From NCBI RefSeq assembly GCF_001305575.3, contig NZ_CP012373.2:3792261-3856260 (forward strand): a stretch of 64,000 nt of DNA, read 5' to 3'. The stretch comes from Beggiatoa leptomitoformis. Lineage in GTDB: Bacteria > Pseudomonadota > Gammaproteobacteria > Beggiatoales > Beggiatoaceae. The translations under genes were made by a program, and so were the position numbers. Every line of letters starts with the position of its first letter. Position 1 is the stretch's first letter. Below are positions 9,105-18,600 of the stretch, piece by piece. A model generated the notes under the pieces. It was not told the DNA's origin, did no database searches, and worked only from the letters and a program-made list of their open reading frames with translations.

Positions 9105-9893
9105 TTGACGAATCCCACAGAGTCAAATAGCCTTAACGGCGCACAATGGTTGTGCATTCTCATCACCCTTTCCACCATTAAAATAATATTACTCATGCAC
9201 ATTGTCCGCTTATTCTCCTTTCAAACTGCTTTATTGTATGACGAATCGACTCTCGCATTTCCGTCAAAATTACATGCTTTATCAGGTACTGCTTCATTTG
9301 TAGTGCCTGCTGGTAGCACTTGTTTTTTATATCAGCATGATGGTGAATCAATATTAACAGGGCATTTTAAGCTACCTGTTTATGCAGGTATGTATGCCTG
9401 TGTTACTGAAGGTGAAATTCGTTGTACAGGACAAGCCATTATTATTGAACGCTTAGACTATCGGGGAATATTTAGTTTGGGCGGGGCAGTAGAACCGCGC
9501 GGACGCTTATGTTATATCGATGGTTGTACAGATTCTTTATTGATTCCACCCGTTAAATATGGTGATGCGTGTTTAAACGCGCTATTTTTTCCGCCACAAA
9601 CCAATCAAACGCCACATACGCATCCTAGCGTTAGAATTGGTATGGTTATTCGTGGGCAAGGTGTTTGTGCAACACCTGACCATCAAGTTCCTTTAGTTGT
9701 TGGTGATATTTTTGTTATTCCAACAGATACGATACATTCTTTTCATACGGATGCGACGGATGAGTTGGTGGTTATTGCTTATCATCCTGATACTGATTTT
9801 GGTGCAAAAGATGAAGATCATCCTATGATTAATCGTTCTATTGTTAATGGTGTTTCGGCTAAATTTATTGATGAAATTAGAACAAAAGCCTAA
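9105..9893 (+). CDS. Cupin-domain protein of unknown function
   Basis: The C-terminal half (about residues 160-235) is a cupin barrel. HTHP near residue 167 and the later IHSFH supply metal-ligand histidines, and GDIFVIPTDTIHSF is the second cupin motif. The N-terminal half is a second beta-rich region with a weaker cupin look (FVVPAGSTCFLYQHDGE), so this may be a bicupin. The start is uncertain. TTG at 9105 gives 262 residues and lies downstream of an AGGAG sequence at long spacing. The ATG at 9195 gives 232 residues, begins MHIVRLFSFQT and avoids an odd hydrophobic leader. I cannot name a substrate. Confidence 0.65.
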   Translation: MTNPTESNSLNGAQWLCILITLSTIKIILLMHIVRLFSFQTALLYDESTLAFPSKLHALSGTASFVVPAGSTCFLYQHDGESILTGHFKLPVYAGMYACVTEGEIRCTGQAIIIERLDYRGIFSLGGAVEPRGRLCYIDGCTDSLLIPPVKYGDACLNALFFPPQTNQTPHTHPSVRIGMVIRGQGVCATPDHQVPLVVGDIFVIPTDTIHSFHTDATDELVVIAYHPDTDFGAKDEDHPMINRSIVNGVSAKFIDEIRTKA

Positions 9894-10254
9894 TACATAG
9901 AAAACACCTTTTTTTATCTGGTTTATGGCATCACCCTCATAACCGCTCTTCTTATCACTAATCCCTCTTATATCCAAAAAATTAACATGATTAATTGTTC
10001 TATAAAGATAAAATAGAGGGGTTGGTTTATCTTGATTACTGTTTATGCTGTTGCTTATTTTGTAACTGAATAAATATTAATTTCTTGTATTTATTTGGTG
10101 TTATATAAACCTAATTTTTATAGGCTTGTTTATTAGCTTGATTTTCTTATTTCTTTAAAAAAGTAGAATTTTGTTGGATAGTTGATTCTTTCAGCAGAAT
10201 GGTTCTTAATTGGAAAAGAGGAATAAAGTTGATTTTACAAGTAGGATAATAATC
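9894..10254. other. Intergenic region before cysE
   Basis: AT-rich, about 360 bases. Apart from the cysE ribosome site (TAGGAT at 10242-10247) I see no gene, strong hairpin or obvious promoter pair. Confidence 0.4.
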
Positions 10255-11070
10255 ATGTTAAACGATTTACGTGAAACGGTTGCTTGCATTTTTGCGCGCG
10301 ACCCCGCAGCTCGTAGCACTGTAGAGATTTTATTAAACTATCCCGGATTACATGCGATTTTGTGGCATCGATTAAGTCATCGTTTGTGGCAGGCGAATTG
10401 GAAATTATTGGCGCGTACTTTGTCCACATTTGCCCGTTGGTTGACAGGCATTGAAATTCATCCGGGGGCTGTGATTGGACGGCGGTTTTTTATTGATCAT
10501 GGTATGGGCGTGGTGATTGGGGAAACCGCTATTATTGGAGACGATTGTACTTTATATCATGGCGTTACCTTGGGCGGTACGTCTTGGCAAAAAGGTAAAC
10601 GTCATCCTAGTTTGGGGAATAATGTGGTAGTGGGGGCGGGGGCAAAAGTATTAGGACCTATTGAAGTACATGATGGCGCGCGGATTGGTTCTAATGCGGT
10701 GGTTGTTAAAGATGTTCCTGAGGGTGCAACGATGGTGGGTATTCCTGCAAAAATCGTTAATGTGGATATTCATTGGAAAGAACGCTATAAACAGGAGACA
10801 GAGAAAAAGATTTTTGATGCGTATGGTATGCCTTGTGATGGTGACATGTCGGAAATGGATTCTATGCAATATGCGATTAATAATATGTTAGATGATATTC
10901 ATTTATTGGACCAGCAGATGCAAAAAATGCACAGTTTGTTACATCAGCAGGGTAAATGTGAGTTGGCAACCTCAGAAGATGAACAGTGTTTTGGATTGCG
11001 TGCGCGTAAAAAAGCAGCTTCCGCTTGCAAGGTAACAATACCATCGGCTGATTTAAATACCATTGAATAA
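10255..11070 (+). CDS. cysE: Serine O-acetyltransferase
   Basis: It transfers acetyl from acetyl-CoA to L-serine, the first step of cysteine synthesis and so the entry of reduced sulfur into biomass. The protein has a short N-terminal helical part and a left-handed beta-helix of hexapeptide repeats. The CysE signature residues include [31 protein letters not shown] and [16 protein letters not shown]. The ATG at 10255 is preferred over an upstream in-frame TTG at 10210 because TAGGAT lies eight bases before it; this gives 271 residues. The tail after the catalytic domain is longer than usual for the short CysE form and carries a predicted coiled coil (about residues 190-225) and two Cys. Monocistronic. 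Confidence 0.92.
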   Translation: MLNDLRETVACIFARDPAARSTVEILLNYPGLHAILWHRLSHRLWQANWKLLARTLSTFARWLTGIEIHPGAVIGRRFFIDHGMGVVIGETAIIGDDCTLYHGVTLGGTSWQKGKRHPSLGNNVVVGAGAKVLGPIEVHDGARIGSNAVVVKDVPEGATMVGIPAKIVNVDIHWKERYKQETEKKIFDAYGMPCDGDMSEMDSMQYAINNMLDDIHLLDQQMQKMHSLLHQQGKCELATSEDEQCFGLRARKKAASACKVTIPSADLNTIE

Positions 11071-11600
11071 TAATGTGTTATTCGCCAATCAGACAGTTAT
11101 GATAGTACTAAATAGAGAAGGATAAAGACACGCTTTATTTGAATGAGGAAAGTAAGGTTTATTTGGCACTGCTGAGATTTTTATGCAAAGAGTGACTTGA
11201 AGAAAATAATAAGCACATTATATTTAAACTAGGTTATAGTTTGTGAATATATATTGCATAGATATCTACCGAATCACCTGTCATTATTGTAGCTATTAGC
11301 AGGATTAATTGGTTTTCGCTGTATAAAGTTTGTACATTGATGTGAAAAAGAGTACGTCTTGACCAATTGTCTGAAAAATACCCCCTTTAGCCGTCGCAAA
11401 AGTCCTTTACCCCTTACTTGTCTGCCCATACTTATTTTAGAGAGTCAAGTTGTACCCCGTTATCGTTTAAAACGCTACGCTCAGAATAGCTTTATAATAT
11501 AAAGTATGGATTAAGGTTTTAAATTTGATGTACGCGGTATAAGTCTTGCATTTATTACCATCAACTCAGTACCCAACAACTATTTAACGAGGTGACTGTC
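11071..11600. other. Intergenic region between cysE and the small coiled-coil gene
   Basis: About 530 bases of non-coding sequence. A C-rich stretch occurs at 11380-11425 and an AT-rich, promoter-like stretch (TATAATATAAAG) at 11494-11505. No open reading frame with supporting features and no convincing structured RNA was recognised. Confidence 0.4.
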
Positions 11601-11849
11601 ATGATAGACGCAACTTTAGACGTAAGAAGTCGTACAGAAACGAGTGATGTTAATGCAAATGTATTAACCAGCTCTATACGCCAAACAGCTATGGCAGTAG
11701 ATAAAGCCAATCGTTTGGAAGCTATGTGCGCGACGCAACAACGAGAGTTAGACGCACTACGATATACACTAAATGAAATGTTTGACGAAGAAACGTTAGG
11801 AGAAATTTACTCGCGCTTTATGAGTCGGTTGTATAGTGAAGTAAATTAA
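11601..11849 (+). CDS. Small hypothetical coiled-coil protein
   Basis: An 82-residue soluble acidic protein that I do not recognise. The middle (TSSIRQTAMAVDKANRLEAM through ELDALRYTLNEMF) is predicted as one long helix or coiled coil, and there is no signal peptide. The ATG at 11601 has AACGAGG eight bases upstream; a GTG at 11592 overlaps that site and is rejected as the start. A clear hairpin terminator follows 45 bases after the stop, which supports it as a real transcription unit. Confidence 0.6.
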   Translation: MIDATLDVRSRTETSDVNANVLTSSIRQTAMAVDKANRLEAMCATQQRELDALRYTLNEMFDEETLGEIYSRFMSRLYSEVN

Positions 11850-11894
11850 TGAGGCATTAGCAAAGCGTGATAATTCGTATATTTTTCTTAGAAC

Positions 11895-11936
11895 AAATGG
11901 GCGTAGTGTATCTGTTACACACCGCCCATTTTTTTT
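11895..11936 (+). terminator. Rho-independent terminator
   Basis: AAATGGGCG pairs with CGCCCATTT (with an inner GTGTA/TACAC stem) and is followed by about seven T. It ends the small coiled-coil gene and lies between convergent genes, so it may also serve fbaB on the other strand. Confidence 0.8.
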
Positions 11937-11950
11937 AGCAAGAAACGGTT

Positions 11951-13003
11951 TTAAGCAATGGTGACTTCACTAGATAAATAAACATCTTGAATGGCATGAA
12001 GTAGTTTTACCCCCTCATCCATTGGTTTTTGGAAAGCCTTGCGACCCGAAATCAAACCCGTGCCACCCGCCCGTTTATTAATCACGGCTGTCCGCACAGC
12101 ATCTTTCAAATCATCTTTACCACCCGCCTCACCACCCGAATTAATTAAACCCGCCCGTCCCATAAAGCAATTAGCAACTTGATAACGGGTTAAATCAATG
12201 GGATGGTCTGTTGTCAGCTCACTGTAAACCTTAGGATGAGTCTTGCCGAATTTAATGGCGTTATAACCACCGTTATTCGTTGCTTGTTTTTGTTTTACAA
12301 TATCCGCATTGATTGTTGCCGCGATATGATTGGCTTGACCTGTTAAGTCTGCGGCGGTGTGATAGTCTGTATCCCCTTGTTTAAAAGCAGGATTACGTAA
12401 ATACGCCCATAATACTGTCGCCATTCCTAAATCATGTGCTAAAGCAAAGGCTTCACTGATTTCTTCAATTTGTCGACGCGATTCATGAGAACCAAAATAA
12501 ATCGTTGCGCCAATCGCAGCCGCTCCCATATCAAAGGCTTGTTCTACTTTTGCAAACAGGGTTTGATCATAAATATTGGGATAACTGAGAATTTCATTGT
12601 GGTTAATTTTGACGATGAAAGGAATCTTATGTACATATTTTCGTGCGATAGAACTTAACACGCCCAGCGTAGAAGCCACCGCGTTACAGTCGCCAGCAAT
12701 GGCTAGTTTTACAATATTTTCAGGGTCAAAATAAATGGGATTGGGGGCAAAAGAAGCACCGCCAGAATGTTCGATGCCTTGATCAACAGGCAGAATAGAA
12801 AGATAGCCCGTACCCGCTAAACGACCATGATTAAACATTCCACCCAAACTACGTAATACACTGGGTTTTCTATCCGTCAAGCTCATCACACGATCCATAA
12901 AATCAGGACCGGGTAAAGAAAGCATCTCTTTTGGAATTCCTTTGCTTTGGTGATTTAATAACGACTCCGCTTCTGTACCCAAAAGAGTAGCGATATTTGT
13001 CAT
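11951..13003 (-). CDS. fbaB: Class I fructose-bisphosphate aldolase (FbaB/DhnA type)
   Basis: Reversible cleavage of fructose 1,6-bisphosphate to glyceraldehyde 3-phosphate and dihydroxyacetone phosphate by a Schiff-base mechanism, without metal. At 350 residues it matches E. coli FbaB in length. K237 in NADIVKQKQ is at the Schiff-base position, and [10 protein letters not shown] and [17 protein letters not shown] are family signatures. A GGAGAAATATAAAC sequence precedes the ATG. It lies 119 bases downstream of glgC on the same strand, so the two may be cotranscribed, linking gluconeogenic or glycolytic flux to glycogen storage. Confidence 0.93.
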   Translation of the reverse strand: MTNIATLLGTEAESLLNHQSKGIPKEMLSLPGPDFMDRVMSLTDRKPSVLRSLGGMFNHGRLAGTGYLSILPVDQGIEHSGGASFAPNPIYFDPENIVKLAIAGDCNAVASTLGVLSSIARKYVHKIPFIVKINHNEILSYPNIYDQTLFAKVEQAFDMGAAAIGATIYFGSHESRRQIEEISEAFALAHDLGMATVLWAYLRNPAFKQGDTDYHTAADLTGQANHIAATINADIVKQKQATNNGGYNAIKFGKTHPKVYSELTTDHPIDLTRYQVANCFMGRAGLINSGGEAGGKDDLKDAVRTAVINKRAGGTGLISGRKAFQKPMDEGVKLLHAIQDVYLSSEVTIA

Positions 13004-13122
13004 GTTTATATTTCTCCGTACAAAATTTATTAATTATAAATAACCAGTGAATCAACGCATTTTTTAAAAATGAGATTCAGCAGTCATGAAAAATCGTTTT
13101 TGATATAGCGATGTTAAACGGG

Positions 13123-14535
13123 TTATTTTACGAGATAACCAGAGTGAATGCGGGTTTTTTTGTGATTTTTTTTCGTTTTTTTAGCTTTTTTCTGTATAGC
13201 TGTGGTTGACAGTGTTGATTCTTGTGAACCGTGCAAAATAGCGGTATGTGAACGTGGATAAATAGGTGATTCGTGAATATATTGTTCCAACATTTCAGGT
13301 GTGACCAACACTACACCCTTTTCACTGATACGAAAACGTTTCTTATCTTCTTCATGATTTTCTCCAATCACTGTCCCTGCCTTAATGTAGCAACCTTTAT
13401 CGATAATCGCTTTCGTAAGACGACAATTTTGTGCTATACGCACGTCAGGCAAAATAACACAGTCTTTTAAAACAGAATAATCGTCCACAATCACATTGGA
13501 AAATAAAAGTGAATGGTCAATTAACGCGCCTGAAATAATACAACCGCCTGAAACCGTAGAATCAACAGCATATCCACGCCGTCCTTCATCATTAAATACG
13601 AATTTAGCAGGGGGTAGTTGCTCTTGATATGTCCAAATCGACCATTCATGATCATATAAATTGAGCGGCGGAGTAACCGCAATTAACTCCATATTAGCTT
13701 CCCAATACGCATCAATCGTCCCAACATCGCGCCAATAGCCCACTTGTCCTGTTTGTTGTATATCTCGAAAAGGGTAAGCAAAAACTTTATTTTCTTTAAT
13801 CACGCGGGGAATAATATCTTTACCAAAATCATGGTCAGAGGTTTCTTTTGCATCATAAACTAGCTGATCATACAAAAAATCTGTATTAAAAATATAAATC
13901 CCCATAGAAGCCAGTGCATAATTTGGATTATTGGGTGAAGGGAGCGGATTTTCAGGTTTTTCCGCAAATGTCTTAATTCGCCATCTTTTATCGACTTGCA
14001 TAACGCCAAAACTGCGCGCGCTTTCTAAGGGAACATCTAAACAAGCAACGGTTAAATCAGCTTTACGCTTTACATGCTCCGCTAACATATAGCTATAATC
14101 CATCTTATAAATATGGTCGCCTGCTAAAATCAAAACATAATCAGGTTTATGATTGCGAATAATGTCTAAATTTTGATAAACCGCGTTAGCAGTACCTGAG
14201 TACCAAGATTCTTGTAACCGTTGTTGCGCAGGTAAAAGTTCTACAAATTCCCCGAATTCTCCACGTAAAAATCCCCAGCCTTTTTGAATATGCCGTATAA
14301 GTGAATGCGATTTATATTGTGTAATAACACCAATCCGTCGAATTTTTGAATTCATACAATTAGAGAGTGGAAAATCAATAATCCGAAATTTTCCACCAAA
14401 TGGCACGGCAGGTTTTGCGCGCCAATCAGTCAACTCATGCAAGCGTGAACCACGTCCTCCCGCTAAGATTAAGGCAAGCGTTTTTTGTGTGAGTTTATTT
14501 AGAAAAAGTGCGGATTCATTCATTTTGTTTCTCAT
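13123..14535 (-). CDS. glgC: Glucose-1-phosphate adenylyltransferase (ADP-glucose pyrophosphorylase)
   Basis: Makes ADP-glucose from ATP and glucose 1-phosphate, the committed step of glycogen synthesis. The nucleotide-binding [17 protein letters not shown] near the N-terminus, the [20 protein letters not shown] block, the substrate motif [11 protein letters not shown] and the FAEKPENP lysine region are all present, followed by a C-terminal left-handed beta-helix. The tail after residue 445 is short, basic and lysine-rich ([12 protein letters not shown]), which is unusual. Two in-frame ATGs compete (14535 and 14523); neither has a strong ribosome site. fbaB follows on the same strand. Confidence 0.93.
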   Translation of the reverse strand: MRNKMNESALFLNKLTQKTLALILAGGRGSRLHELTDWRAKPAVPFGGKFRIIDFPLSNCMNSKIRRIGVITQYKSHSLIRHIQKGWGFLRGEFGEFVELLPAQQRLQESWYSGTANAVYQNLDIIRNHKPDYVLILAGDHIYKMDYSYMLAEHVKRKADLTVACLDVPLESARSFGVMQVDKRWRIKTFAEKPENPLPSPNNPNYALASMGIYIFNTDFLYDQLVYDAKETSDHDFGKDIIPRVIKENKVFAYPFRDIQQTGQVGYWRDVGTIDAYWEANMELIAVTPPLNLYDHEWSIWTYQEQLPPAKFVFNDEGRRGYAVDSTVSGGCIISGALIDHSLLFSNVIVDDYSVLKDCVILPDVRIAQNCRLTKAIIDKGCYIKAGTVIGENHEEDKKRFRISEKGVVLVTPEMLEQYIHESPIYPRSHTAILHGSQESTLSTTAIQKKAKKTKKNHKKTRIHSGYLVK

Positions 14536-14900
14536 TTAACGTTTATTAGAATTCTTGCACAAATGTATAAGAAAGATGAATAACGGATAACATCAATTTA
14601 AGATGCTGGTCTCTTTATTGTTTTTTAAAATAATTATCGAATACCATTTTTATAAAGGGATTGGAAAATATTGTTTATGCAGGATATAGAACTTTTTATT
14701 AGCAATGCTAAACAAGCAAGGATAAGCAGTAAGCGTGCGTAACGTGTTAGTTCTCTTGTTTAGGCACACCATAACATAGTGGCGTTACTCGAATATTAAG
14801 TTGGTTAAATTATTATAAGCGTTTTTATAAGCAACAATATATCGTGAAAATATAGGGGGTTCATAGTATTCAGATAATTTATAAAAAATAAAAAATTTTC
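14536..14900. other. Intergenic region upstream of glgC up to IS1
   Basis: AT-rich, about 365 bases, and should hold the glgC promoter. A TAAACAAG...CTTGTTTA inverted repeat spans roughly 14708-14762. The last eight bases (14893-14900) are the left copy of the IS target duplication. No gene is seen. Confidence 0.45.
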
Positions 14901-14907
14901 GGTAGTG

Positions 14908-15321
14908 CTAAAGAAGCAGTGATTTGTTATAATCATTAATGAAAAAAATAGTAGCCCCGATGTGATTTTCTATCTTCTTGGAGAAAGATAAGGTTTTCCT
15001 CACTAAACGACTGACACGCTGTCTTAACGTATTATTAAATCGCTCTATATGATTGGTCAGCCCCGTCTCCTTCCCTACCGCTTTATGCCGTTTACTCGGT
15101 AGAACTTTCTGGTACGCTTCCCAGAAGTCGGTGTAACAGACTGCACATTGCCGATATACCGCTGGGAGTGAGTCCCAGAGTGCTTGCGCTCCCTCCGCAT
15201 CTCGCTTTCCAAAGGCAATCCCGACAACCTCTCGTGAGTCTCTATCTAACGCTAACCATACCCACACTTTCTGGCGACGCTGCCCAACAAATGACCACAT
15301 CTCATCGCATTCTAAGCGCAA
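14908..15321 (-). CDS. insB: IS1-family InsB (DDE catalytic part of transposase)
   Basis: A 137-residue frame holding the catalytic domain of IS1 transposase. Candidate acidic residues are the Asp in LECDEMWSFVG, the Asp in CYTDFWEAY and the Glu in TNHIERFNNTLRQR, the last being the IS1 signature. It lies in the -1 frame relative to insA with a stop codon just upstream in its own frame, so it is expected to be made only as an InsA-InsB fusion by frameshifting at the A8 run. The TTG at its left limit is an apparent start only. Confidence 0.9.
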   Translation of the reverse strand: MRLECDEMWSFVGQRRQKVWVWLALDRDSREVVGIAFGKRDAEGAQALWDSLPAVYRQCAVCYTDFWEAYQKVLPSKRHKAVGKETGLTNHIERFNNTLRQRVSRLVRKTLSFSKKIENHIGATIFFINDYNKSLLL

Positions 15322-15611
15322 CTGTCCTTTTTTTTAACCGCTTGTTCTAGTCTTTGTTGCGCATACAAACCATTGACATAATGTTGTAGCCATGTGCCTG
15401 AGATTCCCGTAACACGGGCTATTCCTCTTAACGAGAGTTTTTCTTTTAATAGCTTGTCCACCTGTGCCCACGTCTCTTGGCTTATGTATTTCTTGGTGGG
15501 TTGTTCTACAAATCTCCGTCCGCATTCGCGACATTTGTAGTTTTGTGTCCCTGTGCGGGTTTTTCCGTATTTCACGATGTGTGTCGCTTTACAGCTTGGG
15601 CAGGTTAGCAT
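15312..15611 (-). CDS. insA: IS1-family InsA (DNA-binding/regulatory part of transposase)
   Basis: A 99-residue protein with an N-terminal four-Cys zinc finger (CPSC at 4-7 and CREC near 33) and a helix-turn-helix (LSLRGIARVTGISGTWLQHYV), as in IS1 InsA. Its reading frame runs through a run of eight A at 15327-15334 and stops shortly after. A -1 shift on the A-AAA-AAG heptamer there would join it to insB to make the active transposase. Confidence 0.9.
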   Translation of the reverse strand: MLTCPSCKATHIVKYGKTRTGTQNYKCRECGRRFVEQPTKKYISQETWAQVDKLLKEKLSLRGIARVTGISGTWLQHYVNGLYAQQRLEQAVKKKDSCA

Positions 15612-15694
15612 TTTAGGGACTCTTCTCTTTCTTCTGTTTTCTTATTTTAATATCACTTTCTCTTTAGCACTACCAAATTTTCTATTTAAGCAGA

Positions 15695-18600
15695 CTAAAA
15701 ATTATCAGCTAAGCAAGGGATGACTAAAGAAAATTGTGTGCCTTGTTCTGTTGTGTGTAAATAACGAATTTGTCCTTTCAAATGATGAACAACAAGATTG
15801 TAAACAATATGTAATCCTAATCCACTTTTACCATGTTGACGGTCAGTTGTGACAAAAGGTTCAAATAAATGTGTTTGTACCACCATTGGAATGCCATTAC
15901 CATTATCTTTATAAAGAATAGTGAGATGTGTCGCGTCTAGTTGGGCAGTAATGTCGATAGTACCTTCCGTTATATCATGAAAACCATGCGTTAAAGAGTT
16001 TGTAATTAAATGCGTAAAAACTTGGGTCAGAATGCCAGAATAACTGACAATACGTAGCTTATCATCGCAATGAATATGTACCTGATGAGCGGTATGATGA
16101 AAATAAGGCTGCAAACTGGTTAAAATGTTATTCAAATGTGCTTTTAGATAAAATGTATGTTGTTGTTCGCTAGATTGTTCAACCGCAATTTGTTTAAACC
16201 GATTTACCAATTCCGCAGTACGATGAAGATTAACGAGTAATAGCTGGCTAATTTGTACTGTATTGTCTAAATAATTATTTAAATCCGCACGTTTTAATTT
16301 ATTTTGTTCGCATTGTTGTTGTAATTCTTCAGTATTTAATTCTAATTGTGATGCTGCTGTAATACTAATACCAACAGGGGTATTTATTTCATGGGCAACA
16401 CCTGCAACCAAATTCCCTAATGCTGCCATTTTTTCAGCTTCTATTAACTGGCATTGTGTCGCTTGTAAACGGGCGAGAGTGCTAGAAAGCTCCTCTTTTT
16501 GCGCTTGAATTTCTTTATTTAAGCGTAAGGCTGTGTTTTTTGCTTCGCGTTCTTGCACCAATAATAAACGTTCTTGTTCCATACGTTTGCGGTCGGTAAT
16601 ATCATAATAAGTGCTAAGTAATACTTGTTGTTGTTCAAATAAAATAGGTGCAACAAACAGGGATACCCAAATAAGTTGCCCATCACCCCGCTTCATACGT
16701 ACTTCATAATCCCGTACTGAACCCATTTGGCTAAATTGCGAGAGAATATGTGTTCTTTCGCTGGGATTGCTATATAACATTGTTGTATATGAATGGACAA
16801 AATCTTCATTAGGAATACCAAAAGTTAAACTGGCTTGTGGGTTGGCGTATAAAATAAAGCCATCCACAGGGCGCGTCAGTAAAAAAGCAATCGGTGTTGT
16901 TTCTGCAATTACTCGAAACCGTTCTTCACTTTCACGTAGTGATTGATACAGTCTGGCATTATCAATAGAAATAAGTAGTTGTGCAGTTAATAAACTTAAA
17001 ACTTGTGACCGTTCTAGTGTAAAAACGCCTGCGGTTAATTGATTTTCTAAATATAAAAGTCCACCTAATTTTCCTTTATTAATTAAGGGTAAGCACAAAA
17101 TAGATTTGGCTTTATGTGCGGTAACATAGGTATCGGTTGTAAATTGTCCTTCATACGCCGCATTTTGTAAATCCACGGTTTCCTGTGTGCGTAAGACATA
17201 ATGAATAATTGAAATAGGTAATTCCGTATTATGATTTAACACTAAAGGGGTTGACTGTAATACATTTATTTTCAAAGGATTTATTTTTCCCTCTGCTTCA
17301 ATAAACCATTGCCCTTGTTTGTCTAATATCAATACACCCCGTTGCGCCCCTGCATTTTCTAACACGATTTTCATTAAATGCGTGAGTAAATGGGGTAAAA
17401 CAATTTCCGTTGCCATCGCTTGCGAGGCTTTTAATACACTGAGCAAATCTAGTTTTTGCGAGTTGGTGTTGCTGACTTCACTGTTACTGGTGATGTTGGT
17501 AAATAAGATATTATTAGATGTATTATGTTGTTTAGCAGATAAAAACTGTGGGTAACGGTTTTCTAAATGTCGTACTTTGGCAAGCGCGCCCCACCGCATC
17601 CAGCCATAATGCGCACCGTGTAGATAAAAACGAGCAAGTTGAATATTCTCGCGGGCTAAATAAAATTTACCTGCTAACTCATGCGCTAAGGCTTCTTCAT
17701 GCCAATATTCATGTGTTTGTGCAAGGCTAATTGCTTGCTCATAAGCAGCTCGACACTCTTTATCATGCCCCAACACCCGCCAACGTTCTGCCTCAACTAA
17801 CCACCATTTATGTAAATAGTTCATCGGTGCATGTGTTGCCCAATGTTTAAGTTTTTTCTGATTTAACCTTATATTACGTAAAATAACTTGCTTATTAATG
17901 GGGGATGAATTAGCAAAATATTGTAATTGTGTTAATGAATCGTAGAAAATAAAAATAGGTACAATAAATAAAGCTTTTCCTGCTTCTAAGTACTGTGTCG
18001 TTAGCGTCGCACAGTGTAAGGCTTCTGTATAATTTTCAAACCAATAACACAACATGAGTTTGGTCGAATAAAAACGGAATAAGATAGTTTTATTGTTATT
18101 TAATTGATGTAATGGTAATGCGGTTGCCTCATCAAAGCTATCACCGCTTAATAGACAAGGGTCAGCCGTGCGACCTAATAAATTTAAAATTGCTTGATGA
18201 TAAATGGCATGGCGATGTAGTGTAATATCTTGTTTTAATTGTTGTATAATCTTTGCGTATTCAGCACTTTCTTTTTCTAAATGATTTAATTCCCGTCCAC
18301 CTGAACAATACGCATGGCAAACGTATAAAAAAACAGATAATGCGCCTGATTCTAAATCACCTAATTCTAGCCCCAGATGGTAGGTTTCTTGGAAAGGTAC
18401 TAATGTTTCTTTAATATGTTCTTTCCAGAAGCGAATGAAATTATTAAACATAAAAAGTGTTTTGGCTTTAAATTCATTCTGTGGAAACTGATCTAAGATT
18501 TTTAACGCTAACTTACCGAATTGATAGCCTAATTCAATTTCCCCCGTGACGTAGCATAAGACCAAGCCACAACTGGCATAAGCAATGGCAGAAGAAGCTG

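Larger units (their letters stand above)
14901..15674 (-). mobile_element. Complete IS1-family insertion sequence
   Basis: A 774-bp element bounded by inverted repeats: GGTAGTGCTAAAGA at 14901 and its complement ending at 15674, with about 20 of 24 bases matching. The 8-bp direct repeat AAATTTTC flanks it at 14893-14900 and 15675-15682. It carries insA and insB overlapping at an A8 slippery run. Ends, target repeats and reading frames are all intact, which suggests recent insertion and likely activity. It landed 12 bases beyond the stop of the giant kinase gene, in what was a kinase-glgC intergenic region. Confidence 0.95.
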
